NCBI GenBank assembly: GCA_963377175.1
Contig: CAUJNA010001890.1
Span: forward strand, 953,815-1,017,814
Direction of reading: 5' to 3'
From: Effrenium voratum
Taxonomy: Eukaryota; Sar; Dinophyceae; Suessiales; Symbiodiniaceae
DNA length: 64,000 bases
The number at the start of each line of letters is the position of its first letter. Positions within the stretch are counted from its first letter, which is position 1. Of the stretch, positions 21,632 through 33,632 are shown piece by piece. Position numbers and translations under genes: made by a program. The notes beneath the pieces were generated by a model that worked only from the letters and a program-made list of their open reading frames with translations, was not told where the DNA came from and ran no database searches.

Positions 21632-22714
21632 CACCTCTGTTATTTGTTTGTCGTAGATTCCCGTGGTTTTGTTGGTAGCAAGACAAAGGCTCATAGACCA
21701 CTGAGATCAGTTTTTGCGGCAAACCTGAAGCCAGGGAAAACTAGCAAAACCACCAGGCTGCCAGGAAGACTACAAACAACACAACATGAAACCAACATGA
21801 ACCAGGGGAAACTGCGACAAACAAATGAAAGAGGTGCTGGGGCTTGCCGCAACGCAGGCACATGGTTGTGGGAAATCATGGCATAATCCTTGTAATAACA
21901 AAATAAAATTCACATGCTTATGTCTACTTGGCCATTTTGAAGATCCTTGGTCGAACAGAAAGTAGACTTAACCTGCAAACCCGCAAAAAAAACTCTTGGA
22001 TAAGGATACGTATACTCCACAAGCAGCATCCCATGACGTGCCTTTAACATTGGATCAGGTGGGGAGGTATTAATCGAAAGCTTCGTTTTGAACAAGTCAG
22101 GCAAGATCATGCAAGGAGTGTTACGTGGGAAGCGCCAAGGGCTCGCTTTGGTGGTCCGCAAAAACAACAACTATATTTAGACATTAAAGCCAGCAGTTTG
22201 TTGTCTGGAAAGGAACACCCACCCTACGCAGGACTGAAAAGCGGGGGAGGTCAAATGTCACAATTTGCAAGCGCAAATGTATGATCCAATTAGTTCCAAA
22301 AAACAGCTGTCAGCTGGTTCCTGAATCCATAGCATCCAGGTACTTCATGAGTGGCCCGAAAAGAGTCGAACTTTCTCGTGTTTTACCTTCACATGGTCTT
22401 TCCAAAAAAATGTTGGAGAACAGAGGGTGTTGTTGTTTTCGTCCCTAAAAAATGGTCTTCCATGTACAGTCTGGGAACTTCGGAACTCAGGGAACGAGAA
22501 AAGACCAAACTCGCTAATCCCTCGTCTCTCAAATGGCGGTGGCTCAAGACAGTGGTACCAAAATGGCACCAAAAGGTAAATGGGGGAGCCTTTTTTTTTC
22601 ACCCAGCAGGGTTTGAGGGTTGAAAAAAAGGAAGGGTTAAATAAACAAGTGTGGAGGGCGAAAAAACACATGGAGCCCCTGGTAAATGGAACCAAGGACT
22701 AAAACCCGCGTAAC

Positions 22715-22762
22715 CCGAGCTCTTTAATTTTGAGCCATACCCAAATTGGTCATCCCTCCGGC
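22715..22762. mobile_element. GACCAATTTGGG-family terminus
   Basis: The plus strand reads TTTTGAGCCATACCCAAATTGGTC. The same terminus appears at 47815-47850 beside another exon edge, and decayed near 23740 and 24990. Confidence 0.5.
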
Positions 22763-22852
22763 CTCCGTATAGAGGATGCGGTTGTTCATGAGGCGCTCCT
22801 GAAGGGAGTATGCGGGGTGTCTTGACCAGAGTGGTTGAATTTGAGGAACAAC
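22757..22852 (-). CDS. Exon bounded by two TIR elements
   Basis: Starts exactly after CTCCAG of a GAGTCTCC element: VVPQIQPLWSRHPAYSLQER then LMNNRILYTEAGG. Its 3' edge runs into a GACCAATTTGGGTATGGCTC element. Strong frame, no stops, but no recognised domain. Confidence 0.65.
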
Positions 22853-22920
22853 CTGGAGTCTCCGAATCTGACCCGAATCCAAAATGGGCCACTCAGTCCA
22901 GCATGTCTCCCCTATTGCAA
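22853..22920. mobile_element. GAGTCTCC-family element, partial
   Basis: Terminus ACCTGGAGTCTCC immediately beside the exon at 22852; the interior decays by about 22900 and the second terminus is not clear. Confidence 0.55.
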
Positions 22921-23879
22921 TCCATATCCATTGGGTCTGACTCACTCAGTTTCTGCAGCCAAGAAAAAAACACTAGAAGATAAGGCAAAGCTATCCATGT
23001 AAAATCAGGAGGAGACGGACAAGTTTTGACTGAAACAAGTTGTGTTGGGGGAGGGGTCTGGGTGGGGTTAAAGGATCCTCCAACACACAACCTGCTTTGC
23101 AAGAGCATGCTGATAAAAATATTATTTTTAGCTGGCCCAAGTCTATCCTGAAAGAGACCCTATTGACACATAGTCACATTTGCCTCTTGTTCGCGGGAGG
23201 CTTCCAAGCAGTCAGGACACTTAAGGACATCTTCTGAGGATTTGTTGCTTGCTACTTGGTTGACTTGCTAGAACAAGTGTAATCTGCTTGGTCCTGAGAA
23301 CAACAAGCTTAACGCTTGGACACTCAGCAGGGAAGTTGCTCATTTCAGCTCAGTAACGTGTTGCTCAGTTTCCAAACGCTAAGGAACTTGTTGCTTCAAC
23401 TCAGTTGAGTAACCTAACGTTGTTGAAGTAAAATGCTACTCAACTCCAACAACTCAAACATTGGATATCCTTCTAGCGACGCAAAAGTCCAGGAATTCAG
23501 CGCCCAAACTAAACCAGTCTCCAAACTCAGCTCCCCCCACACAGGTGGTTTGGAGCCGAATCGGTGGCTTGGTGCTGGAAACGGGGTGGGGAACCCCATT
23601 TACCCTCAACAAATCCAAACCAGGCTCCAAACCTACCCTCGAGGGTTGGGGGAAATCCGTCAGCCGCCGCATTGGTTCGGGAACCAAAACTAAGGGGAAC
23701 CATGGACTAAAAAGTGAGGTCCATACCCAGGTAGCTTAATTTTGACCCAGACCCTCACGGTTGAAACCCTTGAACTGATGAGTGAATAACCCTTATAAAC
23801 ACATCCCTTGTGGTTTCCTTTGAGGGCACCCCTGGCTTCATTCCCTCATTCCCTGCCTATGGCACTAGCAAGCAAAATG

Positions 23880-23977
23880 AGGTCCTCCAGTAAAAGGGGT
23901 ACCCTTTGTTCTGTAGTCTATTTGTGTAGGGGGACCCTCCCCCCAAAAAAGGGTAAAAGGGCACTACCGGGGGACCT
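23880..23977. mobile_element. CTAG-family TIR element, shortened
   Basis: AGGTCCTCCAGTA at the left and CTACCGGGGGACCT at the right; both CTAG ends have lost bases and the interior is shorter than in the other five copies. Confidence 0.8.
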
Positions 23978-24019
23978 GGAAAATCAGGGGTCTTTGGCAG
24001 GATTGGACGCCAAACCTTA

Positions 24020-24078
24020 GACATGGCGTCTTGGTCTCCTGGTCTTCTCCACCGTAGGCCACAAGGTCCTGCATGAAC
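24020..24078 (-). CDS. Short exon, unrecognised
   Basis: Minus frame after an AG acceptor: QFMQDLVAYGGEDQETKTP. Convincing amino-acid composition; ends not fixed. Confidence 0.5.
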
Positions 24079-24794
24079 TGCCTGCAAGACGTTCCAGACT
24101 TCCCAGACTTTCCAGGCCCCAATGGCAAATTCTCTGTTCAGTGACCTCTTTGAATGACTGATTTGGGGGATCCCATGTGCCAGTCATTCGCACATGGTGG
24201 TTTCGTCGTTTTTAAAGCGACCCCCCTGCGAAAATGGGACTTCAGGGCACCACTGGGCCTTGAAAAGGGCCACTTTCGGCAGCCACTTTCTGGCAAGGAA
24301 GGGGATTGTTGAACACCTGTTGCACTCACTTGCAACCAAAGGAAATGACCATAAAAGTCACCTTGCACTCACTTGCAACCAAAGGACAGAAGAGCGGATC
24401 ATCTTTTGGGACCTTGACTGAACGTAGACCAAGGGTCCGCTTTGGGCAAGTGAGAGGAAACTCAGTCCAAATTGGCCTTACAAGGTGATGTTCAAAATCG
24501 CCGTTTCCCTGGCCCCAGTATTGTTTTATTAGAGACACTTAAGTGGTGGGAGAAAATTGAAGCAAGCAGCTCTGCTTTGAACATTTGGAAATCTAGAGAC
24601 TCAGCCGTTTCTTGGTTGAAAGGCAAGCTAGACACCAAGCAAGAGGCAGTAGTATACTATTAACCCTCTTATTCTTATCCCAAAGATTCTATCGCCGATC
24701 GATGCCATTTGGAGGCCTAAGGACCGCCAAATGGGTATGTGTCAAAATGGTAGGTGTCCTGTTCGTGTCCCTTTGATTCCAACCAAAACCGGTA

Positions 24795-24905
24795 CCAACC
24801 CCTTCGCGGCTTCGTCCGGGCGTGGCTTCGGACCAATTTAGCAGGTGCGGGTCTTGCGGCACTTGTCTGGAAAACACACCAAGGGTATTGAATCCAACAG
24901 GGATA
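24795..24905 (-). CDS. Candidate exon
   Basis: Minus frame GVFSRQVPQDPHLLNWSEAT then PGRSREGVGTGFG. Only frame openness and composition support it. Confidence 0.3.
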
Positions 24906-25241
24906 TGGGTCAGAATTCGACCAGCAATTGGACCGCAGGTCTTAGTCCTTTTCTCCATGTATCAGAGCAACCCATTTTGGGTACCTACATGTACCTACTT
25001 TTGACCCACAGCCATTAATATCAATTCAGAGCCATAAGGGGAGCATCCGGAACCTTCATGGCCCATGGTCCTGATCGGCCAAGGAGAGCATCACCAGCTC
25101 AGAGTCCCCTTGTTGGCTCTCACTCAGTACATGTGACTGGGACACACACAAATCAGAGGTTGATTCTCCCACCTGCCGTGCCCCTCGTCCCCCCCAACAA
25201 AAGAAACAAACAGAGAGAAAAAAATGAAACACCCACACAAG

Positions 25242-26365
<1,124 letters not shown>

Positions 26366-26371
26366 GCTTTA

Positions 26372-26493
26372 GCGGTTCGTGAGCGCCTGAAGCGCTTGGT
26401 CTCGATCTTCATGTCGGTGTGCAAGCTGTTGATACCCTCAAGCGTCCGAAGCTTCCGCTGGAAGAGGGTCATGTTCCTCAGCCGAATCTGGCC
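26372..26493 (-). CDS. Exon, coiled-coil-like
   Basis: Minus frame IRLRNMTLFQRKLRTLEGIN then SLHTDMKIETKRFRRSRTAK. Leu and charged residues at heptad-like spacing suggest a coiled coil. It abuts the microsatellite. No family recognised. Confidence 0.6.
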
Positions 26494-26544
26494 AACCCAC
26501 TCAAATCACCAAGGGTTCAATGGGTACATTATTCCCTGGGCTGC

Positions 26545-26645
26545 CCTCAGATCCCCCGCTAAAAGTTTAACTTTTAGTGGGTTAAATGGAAACTACCACT
26601 AAACACTAAAAGGCAAAAAAGCTAAGGGGATGCCTGGGAGCCACC
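26545..26645. mobile_element. CAGATCCCCCGCTAAAAG-family element
   Basis: CTCAGATCCCCCGCTAAAAG, then AACTTTTAGTGGGTTAAATGG, CACTAAACACTAAAAGGC and GGGAGCCACCAAG. Relatives at 8405-8512, 13000-13110, 15345-15420, 38336-38430, 52625-52660 and 53040-53105. Inverted TTTTAG/CTAAAA pieces are visible but the termini are less clear than in other families. Confidence 0.55.
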
Positions 26646-27089
26646 AAGTTATGCGTCTTCAATAGATATGGGTGTCTCTTTTGGAGGGGAAACCAGAAAA
26701 AAAAGGCACCCTCACCAAAACACAGATCCATATGTTCCAGGGAATCTCTTGAATGCCCCAACTATGAACTTTAATTCTTGCGCAAGACATTGAAGCAGAA
26801 CGTCCTGCTAAAAACTCGCAGGTCGCAGGTTCGAATCCCTCCCGCGCAGCCGATAGGGGGACGTACTGAGGGGCTCCGCTGTTTAACCATCCCTACAACT
26901 CAAACTCTCCTCCCAACATAGAGTTGGTTGTGCGGCCGTTTCCAGCTTCTACCACGGCAAATACCTGCTTTTGTAGTCAGACCTTGACATCATAGGCAAA
27001 CAAAAGTGGGCATTGTGAGTGGCAAAGTGATAAAATGGGTTGCGGGACATAGCCCTTTCCATACCAAAACAGGTCATTCCCAAATAAAG

Positions 27090-27270
27090 CACGCTTCTCC
27101 ACGATGGAGTGACTCCATGCGGGATTTCTCACCTCACACAGTTGGAAGTTCAAATTGGGACCGTTGGGCGGATGCATCTCGACCAAGGTTCTTTCTTGGC
27201 CCACATCTGGCGTACTCAAAAAATAGTGTGTTCGGAGTCTGTTTTGCAGGAGACCCAAGAAGCAGTAAGT
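27090..27270 (-). CDS. Exon, unrecognised protein
   Basis: Minus frame GLLQNRLRTHYFLSTPDVGQ, ERTLVEMHPPNGPNLNFQLC, EVRNPAWSHSIVEKR. Good composition and no stop. It probably belongs with the next two exons. Domain not recognised. Confidence 0.5.
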
Positions 27271-27344
27271 GATGTGTAGGCTACATCCCACGCAGTGGCA
27301 TGAACTGGACATACTGGTGGAGATCAACTGCACTAGGTGGTTTC

Positions 27345-27560
27345 TTCCGGCATGTGGCAGTGGTGCTGTTTTGTGCCCATCCACCGCATGAAATTCAGCG
27401 TTGAGGTTTTTTTTCCGTCCAGCCGCATGAAATCCCTGATTTGAGGGTCTTGTTTCTTGGATTTGATCAGCATCACATTTGTCCGAGGCTCTCCAAGTGC
27501 ATGAACTCCTTGGCCCAGTCCTTGAGTCAAAGTCATTCCTTTGCAACCGGCATCCCATGG
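27345..27560 (-). CDS. Exon, unrecognised protein
   Basis: Minus frame GCKGMTLTQGLGQGVHALGE, PRTNVMLIKSKKQDPQIRDF, MRLDGKKTSTLNFMRWMGTK. A second minus frame is open too; this one has the more natural composition. Confidence 0.5.
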
Positions 27561-27829
27561 AGCCGGAATGGGTGTTCGCCAGTGAGTTTCAACAAGTTCA
27601 CATCCCATTTCTCAAAAGGGATCTGGTTGAATGGTCAGTTCCCCCCTCGGGCACCAACCCTGTACCCGCTTGGACTCATCGACAGTCGCTTTCCAAAGCC
27701 GTACATGGATCCCTAGAATCGTTGGCGTCCTTTTGGTTTGTCTTTCAATGGCTACCAAATCCGGGGCCTGGAATCCATCACGAGCCAACTAACCCCGGCT
27801 ATCCCAGATGTTGTCTTGGCCATACCTGC

Positions 27830-27970
27830 TGACAAAGTGGGCTTTACCTCCGGCATGGAGGATGGTGTTTGAGGAGTAGGAAGAGGGTCAATGCACATGC
27901 TTAGGCACTCGGACCAGCGGTAAGGGTGAAGCTCCAAAAACGCTGCCTGTCTTTTTGGCTCAGTCACACA
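27830..27970 (-). CDS. Exon, unrecognised protein
   Basis: Minus frame EPKRQAAFLELHPYRWSECL, SMCIDPLPTPQTPSSMPEVK, PTLSAGMAKTTSGIAG. Pro/Ser/Thr-rich second half. Likely upstream neighbour of the 27.1-27.6 kb exons. Confidence 0.45.
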
Positions 27971-28816
27971 TGGCCTGGTATGGGTGTGTCTGTTTTTTAG
28001 GTTGGACCCCCAAACAAAGGCCAGTTTACCTCTTGGTGTCCCTTTAGAACCACACAAAGAAAGTACAAACTCCAAAACGACAGACCCACATCAAGGAACC
28101 TCATCGGGTCTTCACCCCACAATTGTGGGGTGAATTCCCCTTTTTACTGGTAGTCTGACTTTTGATTTAATTGGATGTTAAATGGGAATTCCTTTCCAAG
28201 TAGGACCTTAATTAGAACTTAAAGAGAATCCGGAAAGGATGGACAAGCTGGTTGTTTCTTCTGATTGTTGAGCTTATTTGGGCAAAACAACCCAAAGCCT
28301 TCAGCAAGTGAGCGACCAGAAGGGGGGTTCAAGTGGTGAGATTTGTGTAGGAAGTGAACCAAAGTAGTACCTATAGACTTTAGAATCCTTGGGAAAACTT
28401 GGCCAACAGGAGTAGTCCAAACATAATATGGTCTATTTTTGATTCATATGTAGTCTACTACCCTAAAATACAAATGTAGTTCTGGGATCGGCCCCAGGAA
28501 AGGTTTGAAGGCCCCAGCGCCTCAATTGGTACTGGGTTTGAGCACTTCAAAACCGGTCATGATGCGAGCATACAATCATTCCAGGGGTTGCTTCTCCATT
28601 CTTTTCGACCATTGCTCTTTTCCATCACCGAATCGCCGTGTCCCATGGGTATTGAAAATGTCCCGAAAAGAAAAACGGATCCCTGGATTCCGAATGGAAA
28701 AATGGGCGCTTCTTTTAGAGAAGAGTATACTGGGATGGGTATTTGAGAGTTCCTTCGGATATCTTCGGGTTCCTTGGGGTTTTCCTAGGCTTCCTTCAAA
28801 CTATCCATAAACAAAA

Positions 28817-28920
28817 ACCTGGACCCTCAAACTTCCCCAAAACATGTCAGCAAGAATGGTTGTTGCCCCAAAATTAGGGGGTCATGCCCGTTTGTTATGG
28901 GGAGTTTGAGGTTCCAGGTA
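28817..28920. mobile_element. ACCTGGACCCTC-family TIR element
   Basis: Left ACCTGGACCCTCAAACTTCC, right AGTTTGAGGTTCCAGGT, 104 bp. Confidence 0.8.
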
Positions 28921-29349
28921 GGTAACCTGGACAGCTTCCAAGCTTCCACGTATATCCGAACCCGGGCTGGTTAGGGGACTACCCACTAAAGGCTGGACTT
29001 CGGACCCCAGCGACTTGTTTCCGCTTTTCCGTTTTGCTTGGTGAGTGGAAAACAAAGCAAACCCCAAAAAAGCGAAAAAAACAAACCAAAAAGAGGGAAA
29101 CTAATTCTGGGGAAGACTGGAGGACCGGGATATTGCAGGGATCAGGGCACCCAGAAAAATCGGAGGTGGACCTTCTCTGGAGATTTGTTTCCCTTGTTTC
29201 CCTTGTATCACAGAAGTGGGTGGATAAATTCCCAGTGATCACAAAAGAGATTTCTGGGGTTGTCTTAAAACCCATCCCGATGTAGACTGTCCCGATCTGG
29301 CCCTCTTACATTTTATGAACAGAAGCGGGTGGATAAAACAATTCCGAGT

Positions 29350-29475
29350 GATACTGTGGATGGACAACATCTTGCACCACCTAACAAACCCTGGAATCAT
29401 GATTCCCCTGTAAATACCAACAAGAAATCGTTTCCCATGGTTTCAAAGTGGTGCAGGATTCTGTCCATCCACAAT
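29350..29475. mobile_element. Inverted-repeat element (TGTGGATGGA ... TCCATCCACA)
   Basis: GTGGATGGACAACATCTTGC pairs with GCAGGATTCTGTCCATCCAC. It contains GTAAATACCAACA, shared with 63620-63650 and in reverse at 51965-51980. Related to 8040-8155, 51955-52040, 55140-55335 and 63550-63685. Confidence 0.6.
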
Positions 29476-29486
29476 ACTCCCCGCTC

Positions 29487-29537
29487 CCTGTCCTTGAAGG
29501 GATCGCTCTCCCCGGCCGTGGTCTCAGAGGTCGTCGC
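29487..29537 (-). CDS. Short exon, unrecognised
   Basis: After TTCAG: ATTSETTAGESDPFKDRER on the minus strand, about 17 codons. Composition is exon-like; ends are approximate. Confidence 0.4.
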
Positions 29538-29683
29538 CTGAACTTGGGCGCACAAGGACACCGGGGGCCCTAAAAATAATGGGCGCTGGGGGGGAGGGAG
29601 GGGAGGGGGAGGGAGCCCAAATAATCCCTAAATAATGCCTTGCCTTAATAAGCCAACGTAGGAACCCCGAAAAAGACACCTCT

Positions 29684-29782
29684 GCCTGGAGTCTCCTTCT
29701 GACCCTTAAAAAATGGTTGGTCATTACCCAAAATAATGGGGTCATTGACCCCTTTTTAAAGGGTCATGGAGACTCCAGGTAC
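29684..29782. mobile_element. GAGTCTCC-family TIR element
   Basis: CCTGGAGTCTCCTTCTGACCC at the left, GGGTCATGGAGACTCCAGGT at the right, 99 bp, interior AAAATGGTTGGTCATTACCC. A clean copy. Confidence 0.88.
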
Positions 29783-30016
29783 AAAGGCCGGCCAACCCTT
29801 CTTGCCAAACATCCTTCTAGAAAACCTCCGGAAAGCCTGGGAAAACGGTGATCGGTTTTGAAAGAAAGGTGGTGCAAAAGAACGGTTGGAATCCAACCCT
29901 CAAGCACCCTATAACAATTGCTTGAACGCCGGCTTTGATTCAAACAATCTCTAAACCTGATTGTGTTGGCACACGCATCATGTTGCTAGCATTCGCCACT
30001 GAAGCAATCTCAGGAA

Positions 30017-30500
30017 TCATTCCGGGCGGTTGGGGGCCACGTTTTTGTTGGCACGCCCAACACATTGCAGGCTGTCACCAAACTCGCTCGAACTGGTCCA
30101 TACAGACGATGAGATGCAAAAAGGTACCAATGGTGAACAAAAAGCTTCTAGGTCCTCCAGTAGAGAGGATAGAATACGGGTACCCTGTTTTCTGTCGTCT
30201 ACTGTAGTAGTTGAACCCTCCCCCACAACAGGGGTAAAAGACACTACTGGGGGACCTAGAGGTGGAATCAACGATTCAACCAACCGGTCAATGTAAAATC
30301 TCAGCCAGCCCAGTGGCCATTGGAAGCAAAGAGCATCTTTCTTTTTGGTTGGTTGAATTTTAAGGGCAACCCTTCCCGAGAAAAACAAGAAAGGAAACAC
30401 GGGCACCACTAAACAACTTGGAAATATTGTGTTCCCCAAAAACATTGCCACGTCTCTTTGTTAATGGCAGTTTGGGGTTTCCAGAACCGACTGATGCTTG
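30017..30500 (-). CDS. 3' end of an unrecognised gene, three exons split by TIR elements
   Basis: Three exons: ~30500-30418, 30299-30256 (44 nt) and 30147-30017 with stop TGA. Removing 30417-30300 (GT...AG) and 30255-30148 (GT...AG) gives a continuous frame: NVFGEHNISK joins FYIDRLVESLIPPL joins EAFCSPLVPFCISSSVWTSS and onward to NVAPNRPE stop. Phases match at both junctions. The introns coincide with a CTCAG-family element and a CTAG-family element. Product unknown; the C-terminus is Ser/Cys-rich. Confidence 0.68.
30148..30259. mobile_element. CTAG-family TIR element acting as an intron
   Basis: CTAGGTCCTCCAGTAGAGAG at the left, CTACTGGGGGACCTAG at the right. On the minus strand the donor is CTAG|GTCCCC and the acceptor is CCTAG|AAGC, giving a 108-nt intron that is all element apart from one CTAG copy. 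CTAG at both ends could be a target duplication or part of the TIR. Confidence 0.88.
30300..30417. mobile_element. CTCAG-family element acting as an intron
   Basis: 118 bp. Minus-strand donor CCAA|GTTGTTTAGTGG, acceptor GGCTGAG|ATTTTAC. The interior shows the family phrases (AGCATCTTTCTTTTTGG, GGCAACCCTTCCCG, GGGCACCACT). It separates the 44-nt exon from the exon at 30418. Confidence 0.8.
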
Positions 30501-30706
30501 CTCATATGTTCAGTGGGTTTCTCCACCAAAGCCAAGCATCGAACACAGGCAAGACACAAATGGGTGTGTCTTTTTGAAAAGAGGACCCATAGAACGGGTG
30601 GTTTCCATTTGCTTCAAAACCAGACAGGGTATCCTCAAAAAAGACACCCAATTCGGAGAAAACCTACTGTTGTTGAAAAAAACACCCTCCTTCATGGGTT
30701 TGTTTA

Positions 30707-30934
30707 TGCCTGGAGTCTCCTTCTGACCCTTGAGCATGGGGTCAGCTCCACTTTGAGACCTGTCATGTTCAAAGGATCAGAAGAAGACTCCTTGTAGCCA
30801 AACTACCGAGGGGTTCCATCTTTAGTGGGGAGTCGTCACTTTTGGCGCGAACACCCCCTTAATCAGACAGGTTCTACTTAGATCCGGGGTCAGCATTCTC
30901 CATTGTCATTTCAGCCAGAAGGAGACTCCAGGTA
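30707..30934. mobile_element. GAGTCTCC-family element, enlarged
   Basis: Left CCTGGAGTCTCCTTCTGACC at 30709, right CAGAAGGAGACTCCAGGTAC at 30934. At 228 bp it is twice the family length, so probably an element with an insertion. Another right end lies at 31035-31058. Confidence 0.6.
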
Positions 30935-31456
30935 CCCAGTTCCCTGTAAATAGTGGGATAAACCACCTACCAACTGGTGCGAAGTGAATATGATCCAAAA
31001 GATCACACCTAGATAAGTAAAAAAGAACAACATCGAGAGTCAGAAGGAGACTCCAGGTGTATAAATAAGAATAGGGTGTGTCCGCAACAGCCCCCTTGCA
31101 CCCCCTGCAACCCTCCTTTTGAAGCCTCCCTGAAAGCTGCCCCAAACAAAACCCAGAGCTAATCTGGGCAGAGACCCCATAGCTTCCAGCTGTTGAACAT
31201 GGGTATTGTTCACCCCGGATCTATAGTATTCCCTGGGCTTCAAACTTCCATCGAATCAATGGGGTTCATATAACCATTGTGTACCTAAGGATTGGGGGCA
31301 AGGAACCCTAGGGTATTACTAAAAAAACACTGGAGTCGCCTTGAATAATGACCAACCATGTTTGATTTGGGTCAGACGGTGACTCCATGTACCAATTATT
31401 AAATTCAAAAACAAGTCGGAAAGAAAAATCAAAAAAAAATAAAGCAAGAAACAACC

Positions 31457-32122
31457 ACACACACACACAACACAACACAACACAACACAACACAACACAA
31501 CACAACACAACACCACACCACACCACACCACACCACACCACACCACACCACACCACACCACACCACACCACACCATACCACACCACACCACCCACACCAC
31601 ACCACACCACACCACACCACACAACACAACACAACACAACACAACACAACACAACACACCACACAACACCACACCACACAACACCCCACAACACCCCACA
31701 ACACCACACAACACCCCACAACACCCACACACCCCACACCCCACAACACCCACAACACCCCACAACACCCACAACACCCACACACCCCAACACACCACCC
31801 ACACACCCACACCCACACACCCACACCCACACCCACACCACACCCACACCCACACCCACACCCACACCCACACCACACCCACACCCACACCCACACCCAC
31901 ACCCACACCCACACCACACCCACACCCACACCCACACCCACACCCACACCACACCCACACCCACACCCACACCCACACCCACACCCACACCCACACCACA
32001 CCCACACCCACACCCACACCCACACCCACACCCACACCACACCCACACCCACACCCACACCCACACCCACACCACACCCACACCCACACGCACACCCACA
32101 CCCACACCCACCCACACCCACC

Positions 32123-32154
<32 letters not shown>
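31457..32154. repeat. CACAA / CCACA / CCCACA satellite-like tract, 700 bp
   Basis: Ordered blocks: (CACAA)n, (CCACA)n pentamers, CACAA again, mixed CACCCCACA, then (CCCACA)n hexamers interrupted by CCACAC roughly every 35-42 bp, ending in ACC and AAC triplets. C/A on the plus strand throughout. Long open frames are artefacts. Confidence 0.97.
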
Positions 32155-32234
32155 CGGAGAGAAACCTACGCAAAACAAAGAAGAAGAGGAAAATACACGA
32201 AAACAAAGCCTAGCACTTCCCTGGAGGTATTTTT

Positions 32235-32352
32235 TTTATCGCCTTGCGCCGGCCCTTGACGCTGCGCCGGCGCTTCGGCTTCTCGACGCCGAAGCTCCAG
32301 GGCAGAGAGCGGTAGAAGACGTCCCCGGGCGGGGCACGTCTGGCGGGGCTCT
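32235..32352 (-). CDS. Exon, basic, unrecognised
   Basis: Minus frame SPARRAPPGDVFYRSLPWSF then GVEKPKRRRSVKGRRKAIKK. GC-rich against AT-richer flanks. The Lys/Arg cluster resembles a nuclear-localisation or RNA-binding tail. Family unknown. Confidence 0.55.
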
Positions 32353-32393
32353 GACCCGTGGGCGAGGGGGGGCCCGAAACGGGTGACCGGTTT

Positions 32394-32905
32394 GAGGTGG
32401 CCCATTTTGGTGTTTTGACGCGACTTGCCCATGACGTGCCCTGCCCATTTTGGCGGGATTCTTGGCGAGGCCTGCCCATTTTGGTGGGTTTGTTGACCAG
32501 TTTGAGGTTGCCCATCTTGGTGATTTTTTCACCAGTGGAGGTGTTTGAATGTTGTTTTTGGTGGACCATTTTTCAAGGTAAACGCTTTTTGGGGTTGACC
32601 ATGTTGGAGGGATTTGTTGACCATTTGTGGAGGTGACCTGTTTGAGGTTGCCCCATTTTGGTGCGATTTTTGAGCCCATGTTGGTGGGATTGCGGTGTTT
32701 GAATCCCTTGTTTTGGTTGACCAGGTTTGAGGGGTTACCTATTTTTGGGGCGCGCCATTTTGGTGGGATGTGTTGACCAGGTTTGGGGGGGTGACCTCTT
32801 TTGGGGTTGACCATTTTGGTGGGATTTGTTGCTTCACCATTGTGGTGGGATTTGTTGACCATTGACCATTCGGGGAGGTGTTTGGGGTTGCCCATTTTGG
32901 TACCA
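32394..32905. repeat. Degenerate repeat, GCCCATTTTGGTGGGATT units
   Basis: About a dozen diverged copies of a ~35-45 bp phrase built from GTTGACCATTTTGG and TGGGATTTGTTGACCA. Possibly derived from an element interior. No exon seen inside. Confidence 0.65.
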
Positions 32906-33194
32906 GCTAAACTTGGTCTGTGTGTCACAGGGTGGGGAACCTGGGATTTGCACACCGAAACCTTTGGAACCCCGCCATTGCAGGGTCATTGACTTCTCAA
33001 ACATTGCGGCATTTGCTCTACCCGAACCCTCAAACTTCCCATATGAAAACGTTGGAAATCACAATTTCTATACTCTTGGGCTGGAATTTGCCCCAGTTTC
33101 AATTGGAATCTATTTCGGGTCCAGTTTTGTTGTCTTTTCCTTTTCTTCTTGGAGGGGTGAGAGCATTTCCTCACAGAAAGGGTGCCAAGGAGAA

Positions 33195-33375
33195 CATCCT
33201 CCCTTGGTCCCCCTGGCGACGGTCCCGCCTGACCCAATCTCCGTGGGTGTTGGAATCCGTGGCGCGTCGTTCCGAGACGTCGGGAACCGTTTCATCACCC
33301 AAGTCGCCGGCGCTGAGGGACAAAGAGGGCAACCTCACTTGCCGCGAGTTTTCGCTGGCAGCCAGTGGATCCAAG
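33195..33375 (-). CDS. Candidate exon, strand uncertain
   Basis: Minus frame LAASENSRQVRLPSLSLSAG then DLGDETVPDVSERRATDSNT. A plus frame (SVARRSETSGTVSSPKSPAL) is also open. The GC rise against the flanks supports coding; minus is chosen from context. Confidence 0.35.
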
Positions 33376-33530
33376 GTACTGAATAGTAGGAAACCAAAAA
33401 GAAACCAGCTTTTAAAACTTAAAGAGCATACCGGGACCCTAAAGCTACCCATGAAAAGCAAACGTTGGACATCACTCCATAGTTTTGGGTCGCAGCGAAT
33501 GATCGCCTTTTGAGGTCGCTACAAGTGGGA

Positions 33531-33632
33531 GCCTGAACCCTCAAACTACCCACAAAAATGAGTTGGAGTTCACCCATTCAACAATTTTGGGCACAAAACC
33601 ACATTTAGGTTGGATTGTTGAGGGTGCAGAAT
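33531..33632. mobile_element. ACCTGGACCCTC-family element, diverged
   Basis: CCTGAACCCTCAAACTACCC at the left and TTGGATTGTTGAGGGTGCAG at the right; mismatches in both termini. Confidence 0.65.

Noticed and set aside
26779..26850. tRNA-like sequence with GGTTCGAATCC
   Set aside because: A good B-box match and some pairing, but the T stem has mismatches and no full cloverleaf could be drawn; at most a tRNA-derived remnant.
31308..32259. ORFs of 249-295 codons in the C/A tract
   Set aside because: Same reason: a simple repeat without stop codons.
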